Shown in pieces: positions 1 through 5,859 of a stretch of 8,163 bases of DNA. The DNA is taken from positions 1-8,163 of the forward strand of contig JACQWH010000052.1 of NCBI GenBank assembly GCA_016209345.1. Direction: 5' to 3'. The translations under genes and the position numbers were made by a program. The notes under the pieces were generated by a model, which was given only the letters and a program-made list of their open reading frames with translations, made no database searches and was not told the origin of the DNA. Every line of letters starts with the position of its first letter. Positions within the stretch are counted from its first letter, which is position 1. Source of the DNA: Candidatus Uhrbacteria bacterium (GTDB lineage Bacteria > Patescibacteriota > Patescibacteriia > JACQRZ01).

Positions 1-79
1 CAAGCTCATCGCGCGATGGCTGCATGGCGTCAAGCTGCTCTTGGACAAATGCTTTGTCTTGTTCAGGAGAAGAAGGCAT
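1..79 (-). CDS. Partial 5' end of unidentified leftward gene
   Basis: An open frame starts at an ATG on the minus strand (79 to 77) and stays open for 26 codons to the window edge. It reads MPSSPEQDKAFVQEQLDAMQ, then PSRDEL. The peptide is hydrophilic and rich in Glu/Gln/Asp, like the start of a soluble helical protein. An in-frame TAG at 107-109 lies upstream, so this is the natural ATG. No convincing Shine-Dalgarno site precedes it. A TTGAAA / 17 bp / TGC-TAGAGT promoter candidate lies about 30 bases upstream on the same strand, which is the best support for a real gene. The product cannot be named from 26 residues. Confidence 0.45.
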   Translation of the reverse strand, partial: MPSSPEQDKAFVQEQLDAMQPSRDEL

Positions 80-108
80 AGAAAAAAGGTTGCTTTCGCA
101 ATACTCCT

Positions 109-137
109 ACTCTAGCAAAGCGATTATGGAATTTCAA
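109..137 (-). promoter_or_regulatory. Candidate promoter for the leftward gene
   Basis: On the minus strand, a TTGAAA -35 (plus-strand 132-137) is followed by a 17-bp spacer and TAGAGT (109-114), preceded by TGC as in an extended -10. Transcription would start near 102, leaving a leader of about 23 nt before the ATG at 79. The -10 matches consensus at only 4 of 6 positions, so this is a moderate call. Confidence 0.35.
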
Positions 138-193
138 GGGTTCGTAATTCAGAGCATTGAGATAGTTATCCACTCCCTTCATGACCGGAAATA

Positions 194-202
194 TGCTATA
201 CT
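194..202 (+). promoter_or_regulatory. Extended -10 promoter for the prepilin gene
   Basis: The sequence TGC-TATACT is an extended -10 element. The position where a -35 would fall (about 174-179) does not resemble TTGACA, so the TG extension would have to compensate. The predicted start near 209 gives a leader of about 24 nt before the prepilin ATG at 233. Confidence 0.45.
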
Positions 203-232
203 ATAAAAATAATGCATAACATTGTCTAGAGT

Positions 233-736
233 ATGCAAAGATTTGTTTTGCGAAAGGGGTTTACCCTTATTGAGCTTTTGATAGTAATCGCGGTTATCGC
301 AATTTTGGCGGCAGTCGCGTTTGTTGCGCTGGATCCGTTGACGCGTTTTCGTGATGCGCGCGATGCTCGCAGATGGTCCGACGTATCGGCAATTCTCAAT
401 GCCTTGAAAGCAGACCAGGTGGATAACAGGGGTACGTATCTGGCTTCCGTGACTGCAATGACAGCAGGGCAGGTCTATATGGTAGGCACCGATGCGGCCG
501 GCTGCGACGATTATAATGCCAGTTGCGATGTTGCTGTTTCCGCTGATGCGAATTGCGTGAATCTTGCCGGTATCGTCACGGCAGGGAAGATGGGTGCCGT
601 TCCGACGAGCCCCAATGGCGCCGGTACATGGACGGCGGGACATACCGGGTATACGTTGCAGCGCGATGCAACGGGAATCCTTACCGCTCGCTCATGCGAG
701 TCGGAAAATACGACAGCAATTTCTCTCTCGCGCTAA
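233..736 (+). CDS. Type IV pilin-like prepilin (type II secretion/pilus pseudopilin)
   Basis: This encodes a 167-residue prepilin with a short basic leader (MQRFVLRKG) and a prepilin peptidase site after Gly9. The mature protein would start with Phe10, which is normally N-methylated. Glu14 is the conserved Glu+5, and the hydrophobic segment FTLIELLIVIAVIAILA forms the N-terminal helix that anchors the subunit in the membrane and packs the filament core. The C-terminal globular part has four cysteines (91, 98, 108, 155) that could form two disulfides outside the cell, as in many minor pilins. No other pilus gene lies nearby. It has its own upstream -10 and a terminator straight after it, so it looks monocistronic. 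Whether it belongs to a pilus, competence pseudopilus or secretion pseudopilus cannot be told from sequence. The prepilin call is firm; the exact role is open. Confidence 0.93.
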   Translation: MQRFVLRKGFTLIELLIVIAVIAILAAVAFVALDPLTRFRDARDARRWSDVSAILNALKADQVDNRGTYLASVTAMTAGQVYMVGTDAAGCDDYNASCDVAVSADANCVNLAGIVTAGKMGAVPTSPNGAGTWTAGHTGYTLQRDATGILTARSCESENTTAISLSR

Positions 737-747
737 GTACGGTCGTT

Positions 748-785
748 TTAAAGGGGGAGTCACTGACTCCCCCTTTTATTTTTCA
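748..785 (+). terminator. Rho-independent terminator after the prepilin
   Basis: A GC-rich hairpin with arms GGGGGAGT (753-760) and ACTCCCCC (766-773) is extended by an AAA/TTT base and followed by the T-rich run TTTTATTTTT. It lies 12 bases past the prepilin stop. It isolates the prepilin from the doxX transcript. Confidence 0.93.
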
Positions 786-798
786 TTACAGTGCCTAA

Positions 799-827
799 TT
801 GCGCAGCGGGGAATAGCGTGGTACACT
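799..827 (+). promoter_or_regulatory. Promoter for the DoxX-DHH-Nth gene run
   Basis: TTGCGC (799-804), a 17-bp spacer and TACACT (822-827) preceded by TGG give a -35 with an extended -10. It sits between the prepilin terminator and the doxX start. The predicted start near 834 leaves a leader of about 34 nt, which contains AAGG at 854-857 as a possible ribosome binding site. Confidence 0.55.
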
Positions 828-867
828 TTTAAGCGTAGAGAGCCATTATTTTTAAGGTAAAGAATAT

Positions 868-1266
868 ATGCCATATTTTGATTTCGCCATTTATTCGGCG
901 GATTGGGCGCTTCTCTTGGTGCGCATTGTCGTTGGGGTGCTTTTTTTGCACCACGGAATTGCAAAATTTGCGATGTGGAAGATGGCGCCGTCCGCGCAGA
1001 TGCCCCAGTCAATGCTTCTGCTGATGCGGGCCCTTTCCATTGTTGAGACGGTTGCCGGCCTTGGCATAGTGCTCGGCTTGTATACGGCCTACTCATCGCT
1101 TGTTCTGGCCGTTGTAATGGTGGGAGCGCTGTATTATAAAATTGCGCTTTGGAAGAAGAAATTTTCCGGCGACGGAGGGTGGGAGCTTGATATCGTGCTC
1201 TTGGCAATCCTTCTACTGCTCAGTGTGCTGGGTTCGGGTGTATTGGCGCTCAATATGCTTTCGTAA
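868..1266 (+). CDS. DoxX family integral membrane protein
   Basis: This 132-residue protein has four predicted membrane segments (roughly residues 12-32, 48-70, 73-93 and 107-130). The pattern fits the DoxX/DoxD-like family: an N-terminal LLVRIVVGVLFLHHGIAKF segment (family form is 'R-hydrophobic-G-hydrophobic-F-x-x-HG-x-x-K'), then VETVAGLGIVLGLYTAYSSL and a last hydrophobic helix. Family members are small inner-membrane proteins, several linked to redox or thiol-stress functions, but most have no proven reaction; I assign family only. The ATG at 868 is preceded by AAGG ten bases upstream, one of the few recognisable ribosome binding sites here. A hydrophilic KKKFSGDGG loop separates segments 3 and 4. 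The DHH gene follows after 24 bases, so co-transcription is likely. The stop codon lies inside a copy of the dispersed 11-mer TTCGTAATTCA. Confidence 0.85.
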   Translation: MPYFDFAIYSADWALLLVRIVVGVLFLHHGIAKFAMWKMAPSAQMPQSMLLLMRALSIVETVAGLGIVLGLYTAYSSLVLAVVMVGALYYKIALWKKKFSGDGGWELDIVLLAILLLLSVLGSGVLALNMLS

Positions 1267-1290
1267 TTCAAAAGAAGATGCCCTGTTTAG

Positions 1291-2181
1291 ATGAATAAAA
1301 AAAAATCATCAGGAAAAAAAACAATCGTTTTCTATCACGCAAACTGTCTTGACGGTTTTGCTGGCGCTTGGGCTGCCTGGCGCGTGTTTGGACAGAAGGC
1401 GGAATATCGGGCGCTCAAGCATGAAGCCCAAGGGGCGCCTCGCGGTATCGCGGGGCATGATATTTTTTTTATCGATTATTGTTTTGGGCCCGTGCGCATG
1501 AGGAGCATTAAAAAGCAGGCGCGATCATTGACCATCATCGATCATCATATCAGCCATCAGGATGTCGTCGCGGTAGCAGATCGTACCGTGTTTAGCATAA
1601 CGAAGTCCGGCTGCGCGCTTGCCTGGGAGTTTTTTCATCCGAACAAAAAAATTCCCGAGCTTCTCTTGACCATACAAGATAACGATCTCTTTACTTTGAA
1701 ACGGCCCCATACGCTTGAATATGCTGCGAGCTTGTTTTTGGCCGATTTTGATTTCATGTCATGGGATCGCCTTGTCAAGCAATTTGAGACATCATCAAAG
1801 CGGAAAGAATTGGGCATTCTGGGCTCGAATCTTTTGCGGTATAAAGAGAAATACGTATCACGGCTTTTGGAAATCGCTCAGCCGGTAATTTTTCATGGCG
1901 TGCGGGCATACGCGGTAAATACCGATATTTTTTACTCAGAGGCGGGGGTGCGCATTTACAAAACATTGGGGGTTTCTTTGGGTATCGCGTGGTATTACAA
2001 GGACGGGAAGATAAAAGTATCATTGCGAACCGACGGGACAGTCGATGCCGCTCGATTGGCGCAGCGCTATGGTGGGGGCGGGCACGTTGGCGCGGCGGCT
2101 TTTTGGGCCGACTCTGACGCAACGTTTCCCTGGAAGCGCCATACACCCGCACCTCGACACAGCCAAACCCGCTCCGTATGA
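1291..2181 (+). CDS. DHH/DHHA1 phosphoesterase, NrnB-like
   Basis: This 296-residue cytoplasmic DHH-superfamily phosphoesterase has the metal-binding motifs in order: HANCLDG (H16, D21), FIDYCFG (D62), IDHHISH (D84-H85-H86), IQDND (D130, D132), and the DHHA1 substrate-binding loop YGGGGHVGAAAF (H265). The 'HANCLDGFAGAWAA' opening is typical of the oligoribonuclease NrnB / cyclic-nucleotide phosphodiesterase group rather than of RecJ. Known members are Mn-dependent and hydrolyse short oligoribonucleotides or cyclic nucleotides; the substrate here is inferred. All expected metal ligands are present, so it should be active. Residues after about 273 form a basic, Pro-rich tail without family similarity that I recognise. 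No clear Shine-Dalgarno site precedes the ATG. The stop overlaps the start of nth in an ATGA junction at 2178-2181, which suggests coupled translation. Confidence 0.88.
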   Translation: MNKKKSSGKKTIVFYHANCLDGFAGAWAAWRVFGQKAEYRALKHEAQGAPRGIAGHDIFFIDYCFGPVRMRSIKKQARSLTIIDHHISHQDVVAVADRTVFSITKSGCALAWEFFHPNKKIPELLLTIQDNDLFTLKRPHTLEYAASLFLADFDFMSWDRLVKQFETSSKRKELGILGSNLLRYKEKYVSRLLEIAQPVIFHGVRAYAVNTDIFYSEAGVRIYKTLGVSLGIAWYYKDGKIKVSLRTDGTVDAARLAQRYGGGGHVGAAAFWADSDATFPWKRHTPAPRHSQTRSV

Positions 2182-2855
2182 CGAGTGCCACGCGTGCCAG
2201 CCGTAAAATAATTGTCAAAAAAATAATCAGAACGCTTGCAAAACTTTTTCCTGACGCAAAGATCGCGCTGAGATATTCAAATCCCTGGGAGCTCCTCGTT
2301 GCGGTGATACTGTCCGCGCAATGCACCGACAAAAAAGTCAATGATGTCACGCGGGAGTTGTTTAAGAAATACCGCACCCTTGATGATTATGTCAGCGCAA
2401 AGCAAAGGGATTTTGAGAAGGATATTTATTCAACGGGCTTCTACCGCGCGAAGGCACGGCATATTCTCGCATCTGCAGCGCTTGTAAAGAAAAGGTTCAA
2501 TGGCCGTGTGCCCCGCACCATGGGGGAGATTATGTCCCTGCCGGGTGTTGCGCGAAAAACCGCGAATGTCGTCCTTGGGAATGCGTATGGCGTGGTTGAA
2601 GGGATAGCCGTTGACACGCATGTGCGGCGCCTCTCGCGCCGGCTCGGATTGACAGAGAGCGTGGATCCCAATAAGATTGAGCAGGATCTCATGGCAATCG
2701 TTCCAAAAAAGGACTGGCAGAGGATTACCTATTTTTTGATTGAATACGGACGGACATATTGCAGCGCAAAGAAACATAACCACGCACGATGCCCGCTGAC
2801 AATAATTTTGCATAAAATTCACAGTAATTCTTTTGAATTACGAAACTGCCAATAA
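2178..2855 (+). CDS. nth: Endonuclease III with degenerate iron-sulfur motif
   Basis: This 225-residue helix-hairpin-helix DNA glycosylase/AP lyase removes oxidised pyrimidines in base excision repair. Visible family marks are LSAQCTD (residues 45-51), the hairpin LPGVARKTANVVL with catalytic Lys127, and VDTHVRRLSRRLGL with catalytic Asp146. Lesion excision and lyase chemistry should therefore be intact. The C-terminal [4Fe-4S] motif, normally C-x6-C-x2-C-x5-C, reads C195-x6-H202-x2-C205-x5-L211: two of four cysteines are missing. The final ten residues (216-225, SNSFELRNCQ) are encoded by the arm of the palindromic repeat that follows, so the native tail was probably replaced. The start overlaps the DHH stop; no Shine-Dalgarno site is seen. 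MutY is less likely given the length and the VDTHV form. Identity is firm; cluster loss should be checked for a sequencing error. Confidence 0.93.
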   Translation: MTSATRASRKIIVKKIIRTLAKLFPDAKIALRYSNPWELLVAVILSAQCTDKKVNDVTRELFKKYRTLDDYVSAKQRDFEKDIYSTGFYRAKARHILASAALVKKRFNGRVPRTMGEIMSLPGVARKTANVVLGNAYGVVEGIAVDTHVRRLSRRLGLTESVDPNKIEQDLMAIVPKKDWQRITYFLIEYGRTYCSAKKHNHARCPLTIILHKIHSNSFELRNCQ

Positions 2856-3011
2856 CGCCCGCGTTGTCATCCCGAGCGAAGTCGAGGGATCTATGTTTTC
2901 CTTTCAACCACATAGATTCCTCCACTCCTTCTAGCCTGCCCTGAGCGAACATTAGTGAGTCGAATGGGGTCGGAATGACAAAAAGTGACGTTTCGTAATT
3001 CAAAGTAATTC
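2824..3011. repeat. Nested palindromic MITE/REP-like element
   Basis: This element is built of nested inverted repeats. The outermost arms are TTTGAATTACGAAAC (2832-2846) and its exact reverse complement at 2990-3004. Inside are TTGTCATCCCGA (2864-2875) and TCGGAATGACAA (2970-2981), inverse at 11 of 12 positions. Further in are AGGGATCTATG (2885-2895) and CATAGATTCCT (2911-2921), inverse at 10 of 11, around a 15-nt loop. The right half carries an extra segment (about 2922-2969) containing CCCTGAGCGAAC...GTCGAATGGGG, which resembles a second, related palindrome. The left edge also has the short hairpin GTAATTC-TTTT-GAATTAC (2824-2841). From memory, 'GTCATCCCGAGCGAAGTCGA' sequences are recurrent intergenic repeats in many environmental bacterial genomes. 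No coding sequence is inside. The left edge overlaps the last codons of nth; it may also end the upstream transcript, though no T-run is present. Confidence 0.75.
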
Positions 3012-3030
3012 ATAATTCGATAAATAGTGT

Positions 3031-3318
3031 ATGTCCGTACTCGATAAACTCAAAGACCTTAATGAACTGAGGAAACACGGAAAGGAATTAAAAGCGTTGC
3101 AGGGGCAGCTTGCAAAGGAGCAGGCGGTTGGCACCTCTTCGGACGGCATGGTGGTCGTGGTGTTGGACGGAAACCAAAACGTCATTAGCGTACGCATTGA
3201 TGATGCGCTCATAGGCAATAAGGCGCAGCTCGAGAAATCCGTAAAGGACGCGCTCTTTCGCGCTCTTGATGCGCTTAAAAAAATGATGGCCTCAAAATTT
3301 TCGTCATTTTTAAAATAA
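3031..3318 (+). CDS. YbaB/EbfC family nucleoid-associated protein
   Basis: This 95-residue protein has the YbaB/EbfC layout: a charged N-terminal helix (LDKLKDLNELRKHGKELKAL), a central beta part with SSDGMVVVVLDGNQNVISVRIDDALIG (family form 'G-hydrophobic-V-x-V-x-x-x-G-x-x-x-hydrophobic-x-x-hydrophobic-x-I-D'), and a C-terminal helix KDALFRALDALKKMM. Known members are dimers that bind DNA with little sequence specificity and help organise the nucleoid. It is slightly shorter than the usual 100-110 residues. In most bacteria the gene sits between dnaX and recR; here it leads the mreD-PBP2 pair with a 3-base gap to mreD, so it probably shares their transcript. No Shine-Dalgarno site is visible before the ATG, and no strong promoter stands out in the preceding repeat. 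Confidence 0.8.
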   Translation: MSVLDKLKDLNELRKHGKELKALQGQLAKEQAVGTSSDGMVVVVLDGNQNVISVRIDDALIGNKAQLEKSVKDALFRALDALKKMMASKFSSFLK

Positions 3319-3321
3319 CCC

Positions 3322-3837
3322 ATGCGTTCCATTATTATCCTTTTCCTGCTTTTGGCCGCATCTGTGATCGTTGCGGTTGCCAGCTCAGTGTCCGGCGAGA
3401 TTCCTTTCTTATTTCTCTTCGCGCTTCTATTCCTGCTCCCGACTCGGCATGTTCTGCTTGCCGCCCTTGCTGTGGGTTTTTTCCTTGACATGTTTTCTCC
3501 GGTAAAGGGATTGTCGTTGTTTTCATATCTTCTGGGAATTGCCGCTTGTTTCGCGCTTTCACGTCATCTGCTGACAAGCCGATCGCTGATGGCATATCTG
3601 GTGCTGGGGATGCTCGGATGGCTTGCGGTGGTGCTGAGCAAATGGCTCCTTTTTGTTCTTTTCTCTCTTTGGATTGATGGGGGAACTATGATACAGGGCG
3701 CCTTCCCCGATATGCTCATTCGCGCCGCGCGCGGGTTAATTATTTCATGCGGAATACTTGTATTGTTATACCCCCTTACGTCCGGCAGACACGCTCTCTC
3801 ATATAGCGGAGCATTTTCACGGTCGCGCACACTATGA
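3322..3837 (+). CDS. mreD: MreD-like rod shape-determining membrane protein
   Basis: This 171-residue, very hydrophobic protein has about five to six membrane segments (roughly residues 4-21, 27-40, 43-57, 63-82, 88-116, 133-153). The segment GFFLDMFSPVKGLSLFSYLLG matches the characteristic MreD stretch 'G-x-x-x-D-x-x-S-x-x-x-x-G-hydrophobic'. MreD is part of the membrane elongasome that links MreB/MreC to peptidoglycan synthesis. Its position immediately before PBP2, overlapping its start by an ATGA (3834-3837), is the classic arrangement and strengthens an otherwise weak sequence call. mreB, mreC and rodA are not in the window. No Shine-Dalgarno site is visible; translation is probably coupled to the YbaB-like gene three bases upstream. 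The C-terminal tail is Ser/Arg rich and should be cytoplasmic. Confidence 0.8.
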   Translation: MRSIIILFLLLAASVIVAVASSVSGEIPFLFLFALLFLLPTRHVLLAALAVGFFLDMFSPVKGLSLFSYLLGIAACFALSRHLLTSRSLMAYLVLGMLGWLAVVLSKWLLFVLFSLWIDGGTMIQGAFPDMLIRAARGLIISCGILVLLYPLTSGRHALSYSGAFSRSRTL

Positions 3838-5801
3838 AACGGAATACCCCCTTTGCCCCGGCGTTTCCCGATACGCTTTCTCTGAAGCGCAAAAGCGCTC
3901 ATGAATGGGTTGAGTCAACCGCCGCGTTTGCAGGCTGGCATGATGCCGTTCAGTTTCTCGGCACTACGATTGGAAGAAAGAAAATCTCCCTGCTTTTTTT
4001 TATCATCATTTTAATTCTTGGATTGTTTCTTGCGCGCAGCGCGTCACTGCAACTATGGTCAGGCAGGGGGTTTGCGGTGCTCGCCCAGAATAACAAAATC
4101 AAGACGGTGACAATAAGCGCGCGCAGGGGCGTACTGTATGATCGGAATGGAGCGCAGCTCGTACAGAACATTCCCCGTTTCGTACTCCAGGTGAATCGTA
4201 CTGAGCTGCCGGCCGGCACGGATGAGCGGATGCGTGTCAATGAAGCGCTTGCGTCACTTTCAGGGATTCCCGCCTCGGAGATTGCCCTGCGCATCGAGCG
4301 GCATAGAGTCGCGGAGCCCCTGGTTCTTCTCGACGAAATTGAGTATTCGCAAGCACTTGATCTGATTGTCAAAACAGCGGATATGCAGGGCGTTGAAGTG
4401 GTTCTCCGCGATAGAAGAAACTATGTATTTGAAAAAACGCAGAGCATCTCGCACATCGTAGGCCATATGGGTATGATTAATCCGGACGAATATGCGGGGC
4501 GATCCGGCTCCTATCGTCCGACTGACAGCATCGGTAAGGATGGCATAGAGCTGCAGTATGAAAAGGAGTTGCGCGGTATTGACGGCAAAAAAGAAATAGA
4601 GGTTAATGCTCTTGGCGCGGAGAGGCGGATTCTGTCAGAGGACGAACCGCGGGACGGAAAAAGCATTATACTTTCCATTGACACGGAACTTCAGAGCGTT
4701 GCGGAGGAGTCACTGAAAAAAATTCTTGAGAAATTCAAAACATCGCGGGGCGTGGTAATCGTATCAGATCCCCGCACCGGTGAGATCCTTGCGCTTGTCA
4801 GCTTGCCGGCATTCGACAATAATATTTTTTCAAAAAAAATTTCACCGGAGGCGTACGCGGATATTCTTAAAAATCCCGACCGTCCTCTTTTTAACCGTGC
4901 GATTCAAGGAGAATATCCGGCCGGGTCAACGATAAAACCCCTTGTCGCCGCGGCAGCCCTGCAGGAACATATTGTCGATGCGGATTCGTCCTTTCTCAGC
5001 AGCGGAGGGATCCGCATCGGCCAATGGTTTTTTCCTGACTGGAAGGAGGGAGGGCACGGGAGGACTAATCTTGGAAAGGCGCTTGCGGAGTCCGTGAATA
5101 CCTATTTTTATATTGTTGCCGGAGGGTACAACGGTTTTGCGGGGTTGGGCCAGGAAAAGCTTCTGTCGTATTACCGCCGGTTCGGCATTGACAAGAAGAC
5201 CGGCATTGATTTGCCAGGGGAACACGCCGGTTTTATACCAAGCCCTGAGTGGAAAAAAGAGAGGACCGGCGAGCCGTGGTATATCGGTGATACGTACCAT
5301 AGCGCCATCGGCCAGGGCGATATTCTTGTGACGCCGTTGGCTATCCACCTGATGACTGAGTATTTTGCAAATGGCGGATGGGCTCTGCAGCCGCGCCTTT
5401 TTCTTGGATACAAATCGTCCGACGGTGCGCCTTCCATATCTTCAGAAAAAAACTATGTTCTCCGCGGGATTATTGATCCGGCATATATTGAGGATGTCAG
5501 ACAGGGGTTGCGCCAGACAATTCTTGTCGGAAGCGGACGTCGGCTGAGTACGCTTCCCATCACTTCAGCCGGAAAAACCGGAACAGCTCAGTGGAAGAGT
5601 ACGGCGCGTCCGCACGCTTGGTTTACGGGATGGGCGCCGTTTGAAAAGCCGGAGATAGCGGTCACCGTGCTTGTTGAGGAAGGTGAGGAGGGGAGCAGAA
5701 GCGCCATTGCCGTTGCCGATGATATTCTTCGCTGGTATGGTGTCAAAAAGCAAAAGTCCTCACCGAGTCGGCAGGGAAACGCGAGCGGGGTTGACAAATG
5801 A
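3834..5801 (+). CDS. mrdA: Penicillin-binding protein 2 (class B transpeptidase)
   Basis: This 655-residue class B PBP cross-links peptidoglycan during cell elongation. It has a cytoplasmic N-terminus of about 50 residues, one membrane helix (about 51-74), then the pedestal domain starting at ISARRGVLYDRNG (94-106). The linker motif IGKDGIELQYE (233-243) is typical of PBP2. The transpeptidase domain holds all three active-site motifs: S365-T-I-K368 (nucleophile Ser365), S420-V-N422 and K581-T-G583. The catalytic set is therefore complete. Length is normal for the family. The start overlaps the mreD stop (ATGA), supporting coupled translation; no in-frame alternative ATG lies before the membrane helix. 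The C-terminal tail after about 636 is basic and Ser rich. Its last codons contain the -35 box of the greA promoter. The neighbour mreD favours PBP2 over the division enzyme PBP3/FtsI. Confidence 0.95.
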   Translation: MKRNTPFAPAFPDTLSLKRKSAHEWVESTAAFAGWHDAVQFLGTTIGRKKISLLFFIIILILGLFLARSASLQLWSGRGFAVLAQNNKIKTVTISARRGVLYDRNGAQLVQNIPRFVLQVNRTELPAGTDERMRVNEALASLSGIPASEIALRIERHRVAEPLVLLDEIEYSQALDLIVKTADMQGVEVVLRDRRNYVFEKTQSISHIVGHMGMINPDEYAGRSGSYRPTDSIGKDGIELQYEKELRGIDGKKEIEVNALGAERRILSEDEPRDGKSIILSIDTELQSVAEESLKKILEKFKTSRGVVIVSDPRTGEILALVSLPAFDNNIFSKKISPEAYADILKNPDRPLFNRAIQGEYPAGSTIKPLVAAAALQEHIVDADSSFLSSGGIRIGQWFFPDWKEGGHGRTNLGKALAESVNTYFYIVAGGYNGFAGLGQEKLLSYYRRFGIDKKTGIDLPGEHAGFIPSPEWKKERTGEPWYIGDTYHSAIGQGDILVTPLAIHLMTEYFANGGWALQPRLFLGYKSSDGAPSISSEKNYVLRGIIDPAYIEDVRQGLRQTILVGSGRRLSTLPITSAGKTGTAQWKSTARPHAWFTGWAPFEKPEIAVTVLVEEGEEGSRSAIAVADDILRWYGVKKQKSSPSRQGNASGVDK

Positions 5802-5819
5802 CGCGTACCGTCGTATACT
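5791..5819 (+). promoter_or_regulatory. Near-consensus sigma70-type promoter for greA
   Basis: A perfect TTGACA (5791-5796), a 17-bp spacer and TATACT (5814-5819) make the strongest promoter in the window. The -35 overlaps the last PBP2 codons and the spacer covers its TGA stop (5799-5801). Transcription would start near 5826, giving a leader of about 34 nt before the greA ATG at 5860. The PBP2 operon has no terminator before this point, so read-through may add to greA expression. Confidence 0.85.
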
Positions 5820-5859
5820 TCCCATCAGTTTTTTGATTGATTGTAATGAGCACCAATCT

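Noticed and set aside
24..206. 60-codon plus-strand frame at the left edge
   Set aside because: No family resemblance or ribosome binding site. It runs antisense to a better-supported leftward gene start and through the divergent promoter region.
179..643. 154-codon minus-strand frame over the prepilin
   Set aside because: It is antisense to a clear prepilin, with Cys/Arg/His-rich translation typical of a shadow frame.
1775..2377. 200-codon minus-strand frame across DHH and nth
   Set aside because: It is antisense to two genes with intact catalytic motifs, and its translation shows no recognisable domain.
2824..2841. GTAATTC-TTTT-GAATTAC hairpin as a terminator for nth
   Set aside because: The stem is AT-rich, lies inside the coding sequence and has no T-run after it. 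It is treated as part of the repeat.
2864..2981. Small RNA or riboswitch between nth and the YbaB gene
   Set aside because: The dyads match terminal inverted repeats of a mobile-type element. No conserved aptamer pattern, promoter or terminator was recognised.
5671..5859. N-terminal extension of GreA by 63 codons
   Set aside because: It would overlap PBP2 and precede the greA promoter, and it adds residues unlike any GreA. The ATG at 5860 gives the standard N-terminus.
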